53,784 bases of DNA. Origin: Eubacterium sp. GTDB taxonomy: Bacteria > Bacillota > Clostridia > Lachnospirales > Lachnospiraceae. The stretch's first letter is position 1. Every line of letters starts with the position of its first letter. A program made the translations under genes and the position numbers. The stretch is taken from assembly GCA_022764165.1 (NCBI GenBank), contig JALERM010000042.1, positions 1 through 53,784 of the forward strand, given 5' to 3'. The notes under the pieces were generated by a model. The model did not search any database and was not told where the DNA came from. It saw nothing but the letters and a program-made list of their open reading frames with translations. This document shows positions 7,466 to 16,280 of the stretch, in pieces.

Positions 7466-10400
7466 TTATTCTTCTTTTCCGTGAAGAGCAACCAGTTTCT
7501 TCAGGTAAGCAAGTCTTGCTTTTGCTTCGGATTCGTTCTTAGCAAACAGTCTTGCAGCTTTTTCCGGATTAGAACGTTTCAGAGAGTTGTAACGAACTTC
7601 TCCATCCAGGAATGCCTGATAATCATCAGAAGGATCCTTGGAATCCAGAGTGAACTTGTTCTCTGCAGCCGGATTGAAGCGGAAGTTATGCCAGTATCCA
7701 CATTTAACTGCCAGTTCTTCTTCGGTCTGAGCTTTTGCCATACCTTTCTTGATACCATGGTTGATACATGGAGCATAAGCGATGATCAGGGATGGTCCCG
7801 GATATGCTTCTGCTTCAGTGATAGCTTTTACTGTCTGGTTGAAGTCAGCACCCATGGAAATCTGAGCTACGTATACATAGCCGTAGGACATAGCGATGGA
7901 AGCCATATCTTTCTTCTTGGTTTCTTTTCCGCCTGCTGCGAACTGAGCAATTGCTCCAGTAGGTGTAGATTTTGATGCCTGTCCACCGGTATTGGAGTAA
8001 ACTTCGGTATCGAATACCATTACGTTGATATCTTTTCCACTTGCAAGTACGTGGTCAACACCACCGAATCCGATATCGTAAGCCCATCCGTCACCACCGA
8101 AGATCCACTGGGATTTCTTAGCCAGGAAGTCTTTATTCTTAACGATGTCTTTGCAGGTCTCGCATTCGCATCCTTCCAGAGCAGCTACCAGTTTATCTGT
8201 AGCAGCACCGTTTGTAGCACCTACACTGTAGGTATCCAGCCATTCCTGACAAGCAGCTTTTACTTCTTCAGAAGCAGCTTCACTTGCAGCAACAGTTTCA
8301 ACTTTTGCTTTCAGACCTTCACGGATTGCTTTCTGAGCCAGCAGCATACCATAACCGAACTCTGCGTTGTCTTCGAACAGAGAGTTGCCCCATGCAGGAC
8401 CCTGTCCTTTAGCGTTTACAGTGTATGGTGTGGACGGTGAGGAGTTACCCCAGATAGAAGAACATCCTGTTGCGTTAGCGATGTACATTCTGTCACCGAA
8501 CAGCTGTGTGATCAGTTTTGCGTAAGGTGTCTCACCACAACCTGCACATGCTCCGGAGAACTCAAGCAGAGGCTGTTTGAACTGAGAACCTTTTACTGTA
8601 TTCTCTTTGAATTTAGCGATAACGTCTGCTTTTTCCGGCAGAGTCACAGCGTAATCGAAGAATTTCTGAGATTCAACGTTAGCTTCCAGGTTTTCCATAG
8701 CCAGTGCTTTTGCACCTTTCTTACCAGGACAAACGTTTGCACAGGAACCACATCCGGTACAATCCAGAGCGGATACTGCGATAGCAAATTTGTATTCTTT
8801 CATTCCGGTCATTTCCAGAGATGCAGGAGCTTTTTCAGCTTCTTCTGCTGTCATGGCAACCGGACGGATAACTGCATGAGGACATACATAGGAACAACGG
8901 TTACACTGGATACAGTTTTCCGGATTCCATACAGGAATGTTAACTGCGATACCACGTTTTTCGTATGCAGATGTTCCGGATGGTGTAGTACCATCTACGT
9001 ATGCTTTGAATGCAGATACAGGCAGGTTATTTCCTTCCTGAGCAGATACTGCAGACTGGATGTTGTTAACGAAGTCAACAGCATCTTTTCTTCCGCTTGT
9101 AGCTTTGATTACGGTCAGACCTTCATCTTCTGCATCTTTCCAGCTTTCCGGAACCTGAATTTCAACAACCTGTTTTGCACCTTCATCGATAGCAGCCCAG
9201 TTCTTAGCAACTACATCGTCACCTTTACGTCCGTATGTAGCTTTAGCAGCAGCTTTCATCAGGTCAATCGCCTGTTCTTCCGGAATGATTGCAGCCAGTT
9301 TGAAGAATGCGGACTGCAGGATTGTATTGATACGGGTTGGTCCCATACCGGTTTCGATACCGATTTTAACACCATCAATTACATAGAACTTGATGTTGTG
9401 GTTAGCGATAAATGCTTTTACCTGACCTGGCAGATGTTTTTCCAGACCTTCCATATCCCATGGGCAGTTCAGCAGGAATGTACCACCGTCAACCAGTTCC
9501 TGAACCATGTTATATTTGTTAACATAGGACGGATTGTGGCAGGCAACAAAGTTAGCTTTACGGATCAGGTATGTGGATTTGATCGGTTTCTTACCAAAAC
9601 GCAGGTGGGACATTGTTACACCACCGGATTTTTTGGAGTCATAATCAAAGTATGCCTGAGCGTACATATCAGTGTTGTCACCGATGATCTTGATGGAGTT
9701 CTTGTTAGCACCTACAGTACCGTCTGCTCCCAGACCCCAGAACTTACAGTTGATAGTTCCTTCCGGAGTAGTAACGATCGGAGCACCTGTTTCCAGAGAC
9801 AGATTGGTAACATCATCTACGATACCAACAGTAAATTTCTGTTTGGTTGTGTTTTCGTAAATAGCTACGATCTGTGCCGGTGTGGTGTCTTTGGATCCCA
9901 GACCATAACGACCGGTAAAGATTGGTGTATCGTTGAACTTGGTTCCTTTCAGAGCTGCAACAACGTCCAGATACAGAGGCTCGCCCATAGCACCCGGCTC
10001 TTTTGTTCTGTCAAGAACTGTGATCTGTTTTACAGTCTCAGGAATAGCATCGATCAGGGCCTGTGCACAGAATGGTCTGTACAGACGAACTTTTACAACA
10101 CCGACTTTTTTGCCTGCTGCTGCCAGGTAATCGATGGTTTCTTCGATGGTATCATTTACAGAACCCATAGCTACGATTACGTGTTCTGCATCTTCAGCAC
10201 CATAGTAGTTGAACAGTTTGTAGTTTGTTCCGATTTTCTCGTTAACTTTGTCCATGTATTCCTGTACGATAGCCGGCATAGCATCATAGTACGGGTTACA
10301 TGCTTCTCTTGCCTGGAAGAAGATATCCGGGTTCTGAGCTGAACCTCTCTGGCATGGATGATTTGGATTCAGTGCGTTCTTACGGAATGCATCGATTGCG

Positions 10401-10993
10401 TCCATATCAGCCATATCTTTCAGATCTTCGTAATCCCATGTTTCGATTTTCTGAATCTCATGAGAAGTACGGAAACCATCGAAGAAGTTAATAAACGGGA
10501 TTTTTCCTTTGATAGCTGCAAGATGTGCAACCGGAGTCAGGTCCATAACTTCCTGTACAGAAGATTCACACAGCATAGCTGCACCAGTCTGACGGCATGC
10601 ATATACGTCAGAGTGATCACCAAAAATAGAAAGTGCGTGGCTTGCCAGGGCACGAGCGGATACGTTGAATACGCCTGGAAGCTGTTCGCCGGCAATTTTG
10701 TAAAGGTTTGGAATCATCAGCAGAAGACCCTGAGAAGCTGTATAAGTAGTTGTCAGAGCACCTGCTGCCAGGGAACCGTGTACTGCACCTGCTGCACCGG
10801 CTTCGGACTGCATCTCAGTTACCTGAACTTCCTGTCCGAAAATGTTCTTTCTTCCCTGAGTAGCCCATTCATCGGTAGCTTCAGCCATAACGGATGATGG
10901 GGTAATTGGGTAAATGGCTGCTACGTCTGAATATGCATAGGATGCATGAGCGGCAGCATGATTACCATCCATGGTTTTCATTTTTCTTGCCAT
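7466..10993 (-). CDS. nifJ: Pyruvate:ferredoxin (flavodoxin) oxidoreductase
   Basis: A full-length 1175-residue single-chain enzyme that converts pyruvate and CoA to acetyl-CoA and CO2 while reducing ferredoxin, the main pyruvate-oxidising step of anaerobic clostridia. Domain I starts MKTMDGNHAAAHASYAYSDV with ITPSS. Two ferredoxin clusters are visible (CIQCNRCSYVCP, about residue 690; CTGCGSCANVCPG, about 743), then CAGCGETPY near 835 and the thiamine-diphosphate site GDGWAYDIGFGG (about 964), with YSNTGGQ after it. AAGGAGG lies upstream. Codon use is strongly biased to a few codons, as for highly expressed genes. Monocistronic, with its own promoter and terminator. Confidence 0.97.
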   Translation of the reverse strand: MARKMKTMDGNHAAAHASYAYSDVAAIYPITPSSVMAEATDEWATQGRKNIFGQEVQVTEMQSEAGAAGAVHGSLAAGALTTTYTASQGLLLMIPNLYKIAGEQLPGVFNVSARALASHALSIFGDHSDVYACRQTGAAMLCESSVQEVMDLTPVAHLAAIKGKIPFINFFDGFRTSHEIQKIETWDYEDLKDMADMDAIDAFRKNALNPNHPCQRGSAQNPDIFFQAREACNPYYDAMPAIVQEYMDKVNEKIGTNYKLFNYYGAEDAEHVIVAMGSVNDTIEETIDYLAAAGKKVGVVKVRLYRPFCAQALIDAIPETVKQITVLDRTKEPGAMGEPLYLDVVAALKGTKFNDTPIFTGRYGLGSKDTTPAQIVAIYENTTKQKFTVGIVDDVTNLSLETGAPIVTTPEGTINCKFWGLGADGTVGANKNSIKIIGDNTDMYAQAYFDYDSKKSGGVTMSHLRFGKKPIKSTYLIRKANFVACHNPSYVNKYNMVQELVDGGTFLLNCPWDMEGLEKHLPGQVKAFIANHNIKFYVIDGVKIGIETGMGPTRINTILQSAFFKLAAIIPEEQAIDLMKAAAKATYGRKGDDVVAKNWAAIDEGAKQVVEIQVPESWKDAEDEGLTVIKATSGRKDAVDFVNNIQSAVSAQEGNNLPVSAFKAYVDGTTPSGTSAYEKRGIAVNIPVWNPENCIQCNRCSYVCPHAVIRPVAMTAEEAEKAPASLEMTGMKEYKFAIAVSALDCTGCGSCANVCPGKKGAKALAMENLEANVESQKFFDYAVTLPEKADVIAKFKENTVKGSQFKQPLLEFSGACAGCGETPYAKLITQLFGDRMYIANATGCSSIWGNSSPSTPYTVNAKGQGPAWGNSLFEDNAEFGYGMLLAQKAIREGLKAKVETVAASEAASEEVKAACQEWLDTYSVGATNGAATDKLVAALEGCECETCKDIVKNKDFLAKKSQWIFGGDGWAYDIGFGGVDHVLASGKDINVMVFDTEVYSNTGGQASKSTPTGAIAQFAAGGKETKKKDMASIAMSYGYVYVAQISMGADFNQTVKAITEAEAYPGPSLIIAYAPCINHGIKKGMAKAQTEEELAVKCGYWHNFRFNPAAENKFTLDSKDPSDDYQAFLDGEVRYNSLKRSNPEKAARLFAKNESEAKARLAYLKKLVALHGKEE

Positions 10994-11042
10994 TTTTTGT
11001 TTCCTCCTTAAATTAAATTAAATTATATAAAATGCATAATTT

Positions 11043-11085
11043 AACTCTTGTGAGTTATTATAACATGATTTCCAAAACATGTCTA
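11043..11085 (-). promoter_or_regulatory. nifJ promoter with start-site palindrome
   Basis: Minus strand TAGACA (11085-11080), 17 bases, TATAAT (11062-11057). Immediately downstream AACTC-TTGT-GAGTT (11043-11056) is a perfect five-base inverted repeat that would overlap the transcription start, a possible operator. No regulator is recognised from it. Confidence 0.65.
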
Positions 11086-11162
11086 TTTTTTGAGCAAAAA
11101 TCATGAGATGTTTTTTGAAAAATACAAAAAAATGTAAGATTATCCTATTTTTGCTTGAATAA

Positions 11163-11205
11163 GGACGGAAACTTCTTCTGAGTTTTTCAGAAGCAGTTTC
11201 CGTCC
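11163..11205. repeat. Stem-only short copy of the GGACGG structured repeat
   Basis: A 43-base hairpin whose arms begin and end GGACGGAAACT / AGTTTCCGTCC, with CTTCTGA / TCAGAAG as the inner stem. It keeps the outer-stem sequence of the 260-bp repeats at 47655-49733, including TTTTTCAGAAGCAG, but the whole conserved interior is missing. It lies just after the NahK-like gene and may act as a weak terminator. Confidence 0.75.
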
Positions 11206-11224
11206 TATCTCAAACAAACTACAA

Positions 11225-12328
11225 CTACGCTTTCTTCACGATGGTCTGCATAGTCTCCCACTTTTCTTCCATGTCTTTGACCAGTTTGAGCTGTGTCCTT
11301 GCCCGATCCAGGTTCTGGCCGGGATAGTGGGTCTTGAAGTATACGTCTCCTTCCAGATAGTCTGTCAGGAAACGCATGCCGCACTCGAAGGTCATGATTT
11401 TTGCTCCCATGGGCAGGGTTTCTACCTCGCGTTTGGTAAGACTGCCTCGGCAGCCCTCCATGAAACCGTCAAAGTATGCTTCGAACAGTTCCATGCTGCA
11501 GTTTACTTTATCCAGGTCTTTCTCGTCCTCGGCTGCTGTACTCGCACCAAAGCGAATCGCATCACCAAAGTCATGGGCAGCGAATCCCGGCATTACGGTA
11601 TCCAGGTCAATCACACAGATGGCTTCTTCGGTCAGTTTGTCAAACAAAACATTATTCAGCTTGGTGTCATTGTGAGTTACCCGGAGAGGCACTTCTTTTC
11701 TTTCCAGCATTTCTCCAAAGAAATAGCAGTCTCTCTGACGTTCCAGAATAAAATGGATTTCTTTTTCAACTTCAGCGGCACGCCCCATGACATCAGCTTC
11801 CACTGCTTTTTTGAACTTTTCCAGACGGTCTGCCGTATTGTGGAAATTTACAATAGTCTCATGCAGATCCTCTGCAGGGAAATCTGCCAACAGATACTGG
11901 AAATTACCGAAGGCGTAGCCACTGCGGTTAAACTTCCATGGTGTTTCCGCTACATCATAGCTGACCGTATCGGTTATGAATGGATAAACTCTCCATCCGT
12001 CCTCACCTTCTTTATAATAATCCTCACCTTCACGGGTCGGAATAATCTGCAGAGTCTCTCGATCCGGATTTCCTCCCTGTGCCACGATTTTTTCTTTCAG
12101 GAATGAAGTAACACGGACAATATTTTCCATCAGTTCTTCTCTGTTTTTGAAAATATCTCCATTCATTCGCTGAAGAATATAATCTTTTTCTGTACCCTGA
12201 TTGCTGACTGTCATCCGGAAAGTATCATTGATGTGACCGCTTCCGTAAGGTGCTATATCCAGGATTTCTCCATCCAGCATAAATCTCCCGGCGATTTCAA
12301 ATAATCTTTCTCTGGAAAATATATTCAT
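11225..12328 (-). CDS. nahK: N-acetylhexosamine 1-kinase-like phosphotransferase
   Basis: 367 residues of the aminoglycoside-phosphotransferase/choline-kinase fold, closest in layout to NahK, which phosphorylates GlcNAc/GalNAc at C1 in the lacto-N-biose/galacto-N-biose pathway. Visible are the nucleotide loop (YGSGHINDTF), the catalytic HNDTKLNN (His219, Asp221, Asn226) and the metal-binding DLD (241-243). The gene follows a sugar nucleotidyltransferase after four bases, and an AraC regulator and nagB lie nearby. Exact sugar specificity is inferred from the family and neighbours; a generic sugar kinase is the alternative. Confidence 0.75.
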   Translation of the reverse strand: MNIFSRERLFEIAGRFMLDGEILDIAPYGSGHINDTFRMTVSNQGTEKDYILQRMNGDIFKNREELMENIVRVTSFLKEKIVAQGGNPDRETLQIIPTREGEDYYKEGEDGWRVYPFITDTVSYDVAETPWKFNRSGYAFGNFQYLLADFPAEDLHETIVNFHNTADRLEKFKKAVEADVMGRAAEVEKEIHFILERQRDCYFFGEMLERKEVPLRVTHNDTKLNNVLFDKLTEEAICVIDLDTVMPGFAAHDFGDAIRFGASTAAEDEKDLDKVNCSMELFEAYFDGFMEGCRGSLTKREVETLPMGAKIMTFECGMRFLTDYLEGDVYFKTHYPGQNLDRARTQLKLVKDMEEKWETMQTIVKKA

Positions 12329-12332
12329 ATCC

Positions 12333-13262
12333 TTATTCTTCCCAAAGGCTCACCGGATACTTTCCTTCTGCTTTCATGGCACGGATTGCATTGACCACTA
12401 CCGGTTTATCCTCTTTATATGTTACCCCATACCATTTGTCCATAGATTTCAAAACCTGTACATCAGCTTTATTCTCATCCAGAAGTTCTCCCACAACGGA
12501 AGGAAGGAAATACTCTCCCTTCATCGGGTTTTCTGCCAGTGCTTTGTCCAGGAATGCCGGGAATCTTGCCTCCAGTTCTTTTAACAAAGCGGCTGAAAAT
12601 CCCCACATATTCATGGAAACAGTACTTCCCTCAGGAATTGTTACCCAGGTTGCACCGTCATCTTCTGTATAAGCAGCTCCATCCCCACGTTTTTCAATAC
12701 GTGTTCTTTCATGGATTCCCTGCAGGTATCCATTTTCATCAGTCACGCATACACCTCTGGCCACATGACCATTTTCTGTCAGTGTATTTTCCAGCTTATA
12801 TCCTACCATTGTGAAATGATATTTTTCATCATCGGTATGAGTAGTCAGGAAATCATAAATCATCTGAAATGCATGACTTCCATAATAATCATCCGCATTG
12901 ATTACCGCAAAAGGTGCATCTAATGTGCCCAGACAGCTGAGCACTGCATGACCGGTTCCCCAGGGTTTCACTCTTCCCTCCGGCACCTGATAACCTTCCG
13001 GAAGATTGTTAATATCCTGGAACACATAAGAAACCTTCATGATCTTGCTGATCCGGTCGCCGATGCTTGCTTTGAAATCCTGCTCATTTTCTTTCTTTAT
13101 AATAAAGATTACTTCTTCAAATCCTGCCTTTTTCGCATCAAAAATGGAAAAGTCCATAATGATATGTCCCTGTTCATCAACCGGATCAATCTGCTTCAAT
13201 CCACCGTAACGGCTTCCCATTCCTGCTGCCATAATAACTAATACTGGTTTATTCATACTCAT
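12333..13262 (-). CDS. Sugar-1-phosphate nucleotidyltransferase
   Basis: 309 residues with the nucleotidyltransferase signature (IMAAGMGSRYGGLKQ, residues about 9-23), NADDYYGSHAF for metal and nucleotide binding, and a C-terminal part unlike bacterial GalU. It probably makes UDP-HexNAc or UDP-hexose from the sugar-1-phosphate produced by the adjacent NahK-like kinase. Together they would form a salvage route for mucin or milk-glycan amino sugars. Two ATGs six bases apart (13262, 13256) are both preceded by purine-rich sequence; the first is used here. Confidence 0.8.
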   Translation of the reverse strand: MSMNKPVLVIMAAGMGSRYGGLKQIDPVDEQGHIIMDFSIFDAKKAGFEEVIFIIKKENEQDFKASIGDRISKIMKVSYVFQDINNLPEGYQVPEGRVKPWGTGHAVLSCLGTLDAPFAVINADDYYGSHAFQMIYDFLTTHTDDEKYHFTMVGYKLENTLTENGHVARGVCVTDENGYLQGIHERTRIEKRGDGAAYTEDDGATWVTIPEGSTVSMNMWGFSAALLKELEARFPAFLDKALAENPMKGEYFLPSVVGELLDENKADVQVLKSMDKWYGVTYKEDKPVVVNAIRAMKAEGKYPVSLWEE

Positions 13263-13370
13263 CTTCCATCCTTTCCACTACACCTTATTACTATTCATTC
13301 TATTCAGAAGTCACTTGAGCAATCGCCCCTGCCTCTCTGTTTTCTATAGGTTACCACGTTTTTATGCATA

Positions 13371-13401
13371 TTTATTTGCACAAAAATCACTTTTGTTTGC
13401 A
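13371..13401. promoter_or_regulatory. Candidate regulator sites between nucleotidyltransferase and AraC genes
   Basis: TTTATTTGCA (13371-13380) and TTTTGTTTGCA (13391-13401) form a direct repeat with a 20-base period, as AraC dimers often bind. The exact sequence TTTTGTTTGCA recurs at 14401-14411 in the nagB promoter, which supports a common regulator, probably the AraC protein encoded between them. Confidence 0.45.
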
Positions 13402-13466
13402 TAATTGTTTATTTCTTGATATCATTGTAGTAGCTGGCAGGAAACAATAAGTAAAGGAGGCTCCTC

Positions 13467-14354
13467 ATGGATTTTGAACGACTGTACCTGAAAGAAGAAC
13501 TGAGTATTACCCGGATTATTACGATTCATTATTTTGAATATACAAGCACTTACCATTTTCCAGGGGAATCTCATGATTTCTGGGAATTTTTATGTGTGGA
13601 TAAAGGTGAGGTGATTGTCTGTGCCGACCAGGAGTCCTATACGCTGACCAGAGGGCAGATGATTTTCCACAGACCGGGAGAATTTCATACAGTGACTGCC
13701 AATGGAAAGATTGCCCCCAATCTTGTGGTCATTTCTTTTGACTGTGACTCCCCCTGTATGAAGCATTTTGAGCATCTGATCACTTCCATCGGTGAAAATG
13801 AAAAATCTCTTCTTGCAAGAATTATACATGAAGCAAAACAGTGTATCCTCACGCCACTGGATAATCCCTACACCTGCAGAATGGAACGGGATCCGCAGGC
13901 TCCTTTCGGTGCAGAGCAACTGATCAAACTTTATATGGAACAATTACTAATCACACTTTTGCGCCGTCAGGGAACCGCTCCGCTTCCCCATCCGTCTGTC
14001 AAATCTGTTAAGAAGAAAAATGATGCTCTTTTGATGGCAAGAGTACTCTCCTATCTGGAGGAACATCTGCAGGATAAACTGACACTGGAAGAAATCTGCC
14101 GGGCAAATCTTGTGGGCCGTGCTCAGCTGCTTAAGCTTTTCCGCGATACTCATGGATGTGGGGTCATTGATTATTTTTCAAATATGAAAATTGAAAAGGC
14201 AAAGCAAATGATTCGTGAAGATCACTATAATTTTACCCAGATATCCGATTACCTGGGGTATTCCACGATTCATTATTTTTCCAGACAATTCAAGAAAATA
14301 ACCGGCATGACACCTTCCGAATATGCATCATCCATTAAGGCACTTTCAGAGTGA
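13467..14354 (+). CDS. AraC-family regulator with cupin-type sensing domain
   Basis: 295 residues. The N-terminal part (residues about 25-100) is an AraC-type beta-barrel (HDFWEFLCVDKGEVIV, GQMIFHRPGEFHTV). The C-terminal part (about 185-290) has two helix-turn-helix units (LTLEEICRANLVGRAQLLKL; ISDYLGYSTIHYFSRQFKKI) and ends TGMTPSEYA. AGGAGG precedes the ATG. It sits between the divergent NahK/nucleotidyltransferase genes and nagB, so control of amino-sugar use is the natural inference; an identical TTTTGTTTGCA motif occurs in both flanking promoter regions. Confidence 0.85.
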   Translation: MDFERLYLKEELSITRIITIHYFEYTSTYHFPGESHDFWEFLCVDKGEVIVCADQESYTLTRGQMIFHRPGEFHTVTANGKIAPNLVVISFDCDSPCMKHFEHLITSIGENEKSLLARIIHEAKQCILTPLDNPYTCRMERDPQAPFGAEQLIKLYMEQLLITLLRRQGTAPLPHPSVKSVKKKNDALLMARVLSYLEEHLQDKLTLEEICRANLVGRAQLLKLFRDTHGCGVIDYFSNMKIEKAKQMIREDHYNFTQISDYLGYSTIHYFSRQFKKITGMTPSEYASSIKALSE

Positions 14355-14400
14355 ACAGTAACAACTTTCTGTTTTCTGAAATTTTTTGTTCTCTCTTGCA

Positions 14401-14435
14401 TTTTGTTTGCAAATAGGCTACCTTTATCATATAAG
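14401..14435 (+). promoter_or_regulatory. nagB promoter with shared TTTTGTTTGCA motif
   Basis: TTGCAA (14407-14412), 17 bases, TATAAG (14430-14435), then GGAGGG before the nagB ATG. The motif TTTTGTTTGCA (14401-14411) overlaps the -35 and repeats the one at 13391-13401. Confidence 0.6.
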
Positions 14436-14456
14436 AGAGATTAGGAGGGTTTTTAC

Positions 14457-15182
14457 ATGAGATTTATCGTAACCAAAGACTATAATGACATGAGCAGAAA
14501 AGCAGCAAATATTATTTCCGCTCAGATCATCACCAAACCTAATTGCGTTCTGGGACTTGCTACAGGTTCCACTCCGGTGGGAACCTACAAACAGCTGGTA
14601 GAATGGTACAATAAAGGGGATTTGGATTTTTCTGAAGTGTCCACTGTCAACCTGGATGAATACAAGGGGCTGGATCATGATAATGACCAGAGTTATTACT
14701 ATTTTATGATGAACAATCTGTTCAAACACGTCAATATTGATCTGTCCAGAACCCATGTACCTGACGGAACAGAGCCGAATCCAGAAAAGGCATGTGCCGA
14801 CTATGAAAAAATTGTAAAATCATATGGCGGTATTGACCTGCAGCTTCTGGGACTGGGACACAATGGACATATCGGTTTCAATGAACCATCTGACAATTTT
14901 GCAAAAGTAACCCACTGTGTGGATCTGACAGAAAGTACTATTAAGGCAAATGCAAGATTCTTTGAAAAAATCGAAGATGTTCCCACACAGGCTTATACCA
15001 TGGGAATCGGCACTATTTTCAAAGCAAAACGTATTCTGTTAATCGCCAGCGGCAAAGACAAAGCTGAAATTGTGAAAAAAGCATTCTGTGGACCAATTGA
15101 TCCACAGGTTCCCGCTTCCATCCTTCAGCTCCATCCGGATGTCACTGTAGTACTGGACGAAGATGCTGCTTCTTTATTATAA
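14457..15182 (+). CDS. nagB: Glucosamine-6-phosphate deaminase
   Basis: 241 residues covering the whole NagB family: LGLATGSTPVGTYKQL (phosphate binding), NLDEYKGL with the catalytic Asp, and LGLGHNGHIGFNEP with the active-site His. It converts glucosamine-6-phosphate to fructose-6-phosphate and ammonia, feeding amino sugars into glycolysis. A shorter, Bacillus-type form that appears to lack an added allosteric tail. The gene follows the AraC regulator on the same strand with its own promoter, and a hairpin terminator follows. Confidence 0.95.
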   Translation: MRFIVTKDYNDMSRKAANIISAQIITKPNCVLGLATGSTPVGTYKQLVEWYNKGDLDFSEVSTVNLDEYKGLDHDNDQSYYYFMMNNLFKHVNIDLSRTHVPDGTEPNPEKACADYEKIVKSYGGIDLQLLGLGHNGHIGFNEPSDNFAKVTHCVDLTESTIKANARFFEKIEDVPTQAYTMGIGTIFKAKRILLIASGKDKAEIVKKAFCGPIDPQVPASILQLHPDVTVVLDEDAASLL

Positions 15183-15206
15183 TACCATTTCTATGCATCG
15201 CAAAGC

Positions 15207-15237
15207 GTGTTACTGGTCACGGAGTGAACAGTAACAC
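15207..15237 (+). terminator. nagB terminator hairpin
   Basis: GTGTTACTG (15207-15215) pairs perfectly with CAGTAACAC (15229-15237). It lies between the convergent nagB and CcdA-like genes. The T-tract is weak. Confidence 0.6.
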
Positions 15238-15239
15238 TT

Positions 15240-16088
15240 CTATCCTTCGTGACAGAATGCCATATACAGCAGAACAATTCCAATCAGCAGGATCAGTACA
15301 CCCATGATGGTGCGCAGGATTCTGCTGATTTTTTCGTATTTGGGGTCATACATCCAGTGTTCTACTACACTGTAGCTTGTACCTGCAGCAACCAGCAAAA
15401 CGCTGTGTCCCACCGCAAACATCACCAGAAGGAATACACTCCACAGTACATTCTCGGACTGTGCCGCCATCGCCAGAAGGGCAATCATCACCGGTGTGGA
15501 ACAGTGGGAAGCTACCGCTCCGCTCATCATTCCCGCAAGCAGTGCCCCCAGATAACCTTTTTTACTCACCCTTGGTCCACAATGGCATTGTCCTCCGGAT
15601 TCTTCACAGTCAACCGGATGCTTATGATGATGTCCATGTTCATGCTCATGATGATGATTATGATCATGGCACTCACATCCATGTTTATCATGTGCTTCAC
15701 CTTTTCCGTAGTCATGGGGATGATTGGGTATCACCCGGATAACCCCCCAGATCTGCAGAGCCATCAGAATCATCACCAGTCCCAGAAATCCATACCACCA
15801 GGCACCAATTTCATGCATGTAATGTCCGAGTACCGAAGCCAGGGAACCGAACACCAGGAATGTCAGTGCCAATCCTGCTGCCATAGTCAGGGAAAGCCGA
15901 AATGCTTTTTTTGTATCCTTCTTTGCAGAGCCGCCGATATATGCGATCACCATCGGCACACTTGACAGCGAACAGGGGGTAAATGAAGTAACAATTCCGG
16001 CAGCCAGTGACAAAACCGGAGCCACCCAGAGATATCGCTGAATCAGCTCTGCAAGGCTGTTTAAAATATCATTAATCATATCTTCCAT
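15240..16088 (-). CDS. CcdA/DsbD-family membrane protein with His-rich loop
   Basis: 282 residues with six or so membrane helices in two halves. Each half carries a membrane-embedded cysteine next to proline: SFTPCSLSSVP (Cys39) and SHCSTPV (Cys196), the redox pair of CcdA/DsbD transmembrane reductases. The loop between them (about 122-170) is packed with histidines (HDHNHHHEHEHGHHHKH) plus cysteines, an obvious metal-binding segment. It would move reducing power across the membrane, possibly for metal handling. No thioredoxin-like partner or cytochrome gene is adjacent. Other CcdA-like names (sulfite exporter, arsenical permease) cannot be excluded. Confidence 0.75.
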   Translation of the reverse strand: MEDMINDILNSLAELIQRYLWVAPVLSLAAGIVTSFTPCSLSSVPMVIAYIGGSAKKDTKKAFRLSLTMAAGLALTFLVFGSLASVLGHYMHEIGAWWYGFLGLVMILMALQIWGVIRVIPNHPHDYGKGEAHDKHGCECHDHNHHHEHEHGHHHKHPVDCEESGGQCHCGPRVSKKGYLGALLAGMMSGAVASHCSTPVMIALLAMAAQSENVLWSVFLLVMFAVGHSVLLVAAGTSYSVVEHWMYDPKYEKISRILRTIMGVLILLIGIVLLYMAFCHEG

Positions 16089-16230
16089 CTCCTTCTGTTA
16101 AATGATGTAGGGGGCAAAAGGTATTTTGACCCCTATGATACACGGATTTCTCCGCACTTTGTGCTCTCGAAATCATGAAATAGTCAAATGAACATATGAG
16201 CGTTTTTTCATTTTATCTGAAAACACACAA

Positions 16231-16266
16231 GGGACATGCCCTTCCATTACGGTCAGGCTATGTCCC
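16231..16266 (-). terminator. Terminator of the ABC-F gene
   Basis: On the minus strand GGGACATAGCC and GGCATGTCCC form the stem, followed by TTGTGTGTTTTC. It stands 15 bases after the ABC-F stop. Confidence 0.7.
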
Positions 16267-16280
16267 CTGTTTATCACTAT

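Noticed and set aside
8876-10342. Very long open frame on the plus strand (about 488 codons)
   Set aside because: It is antisense to nifJ and arises from that gene's strong codon bias; no ribosome site and a Cys/Phe/Ser-rich, unlikely protein.
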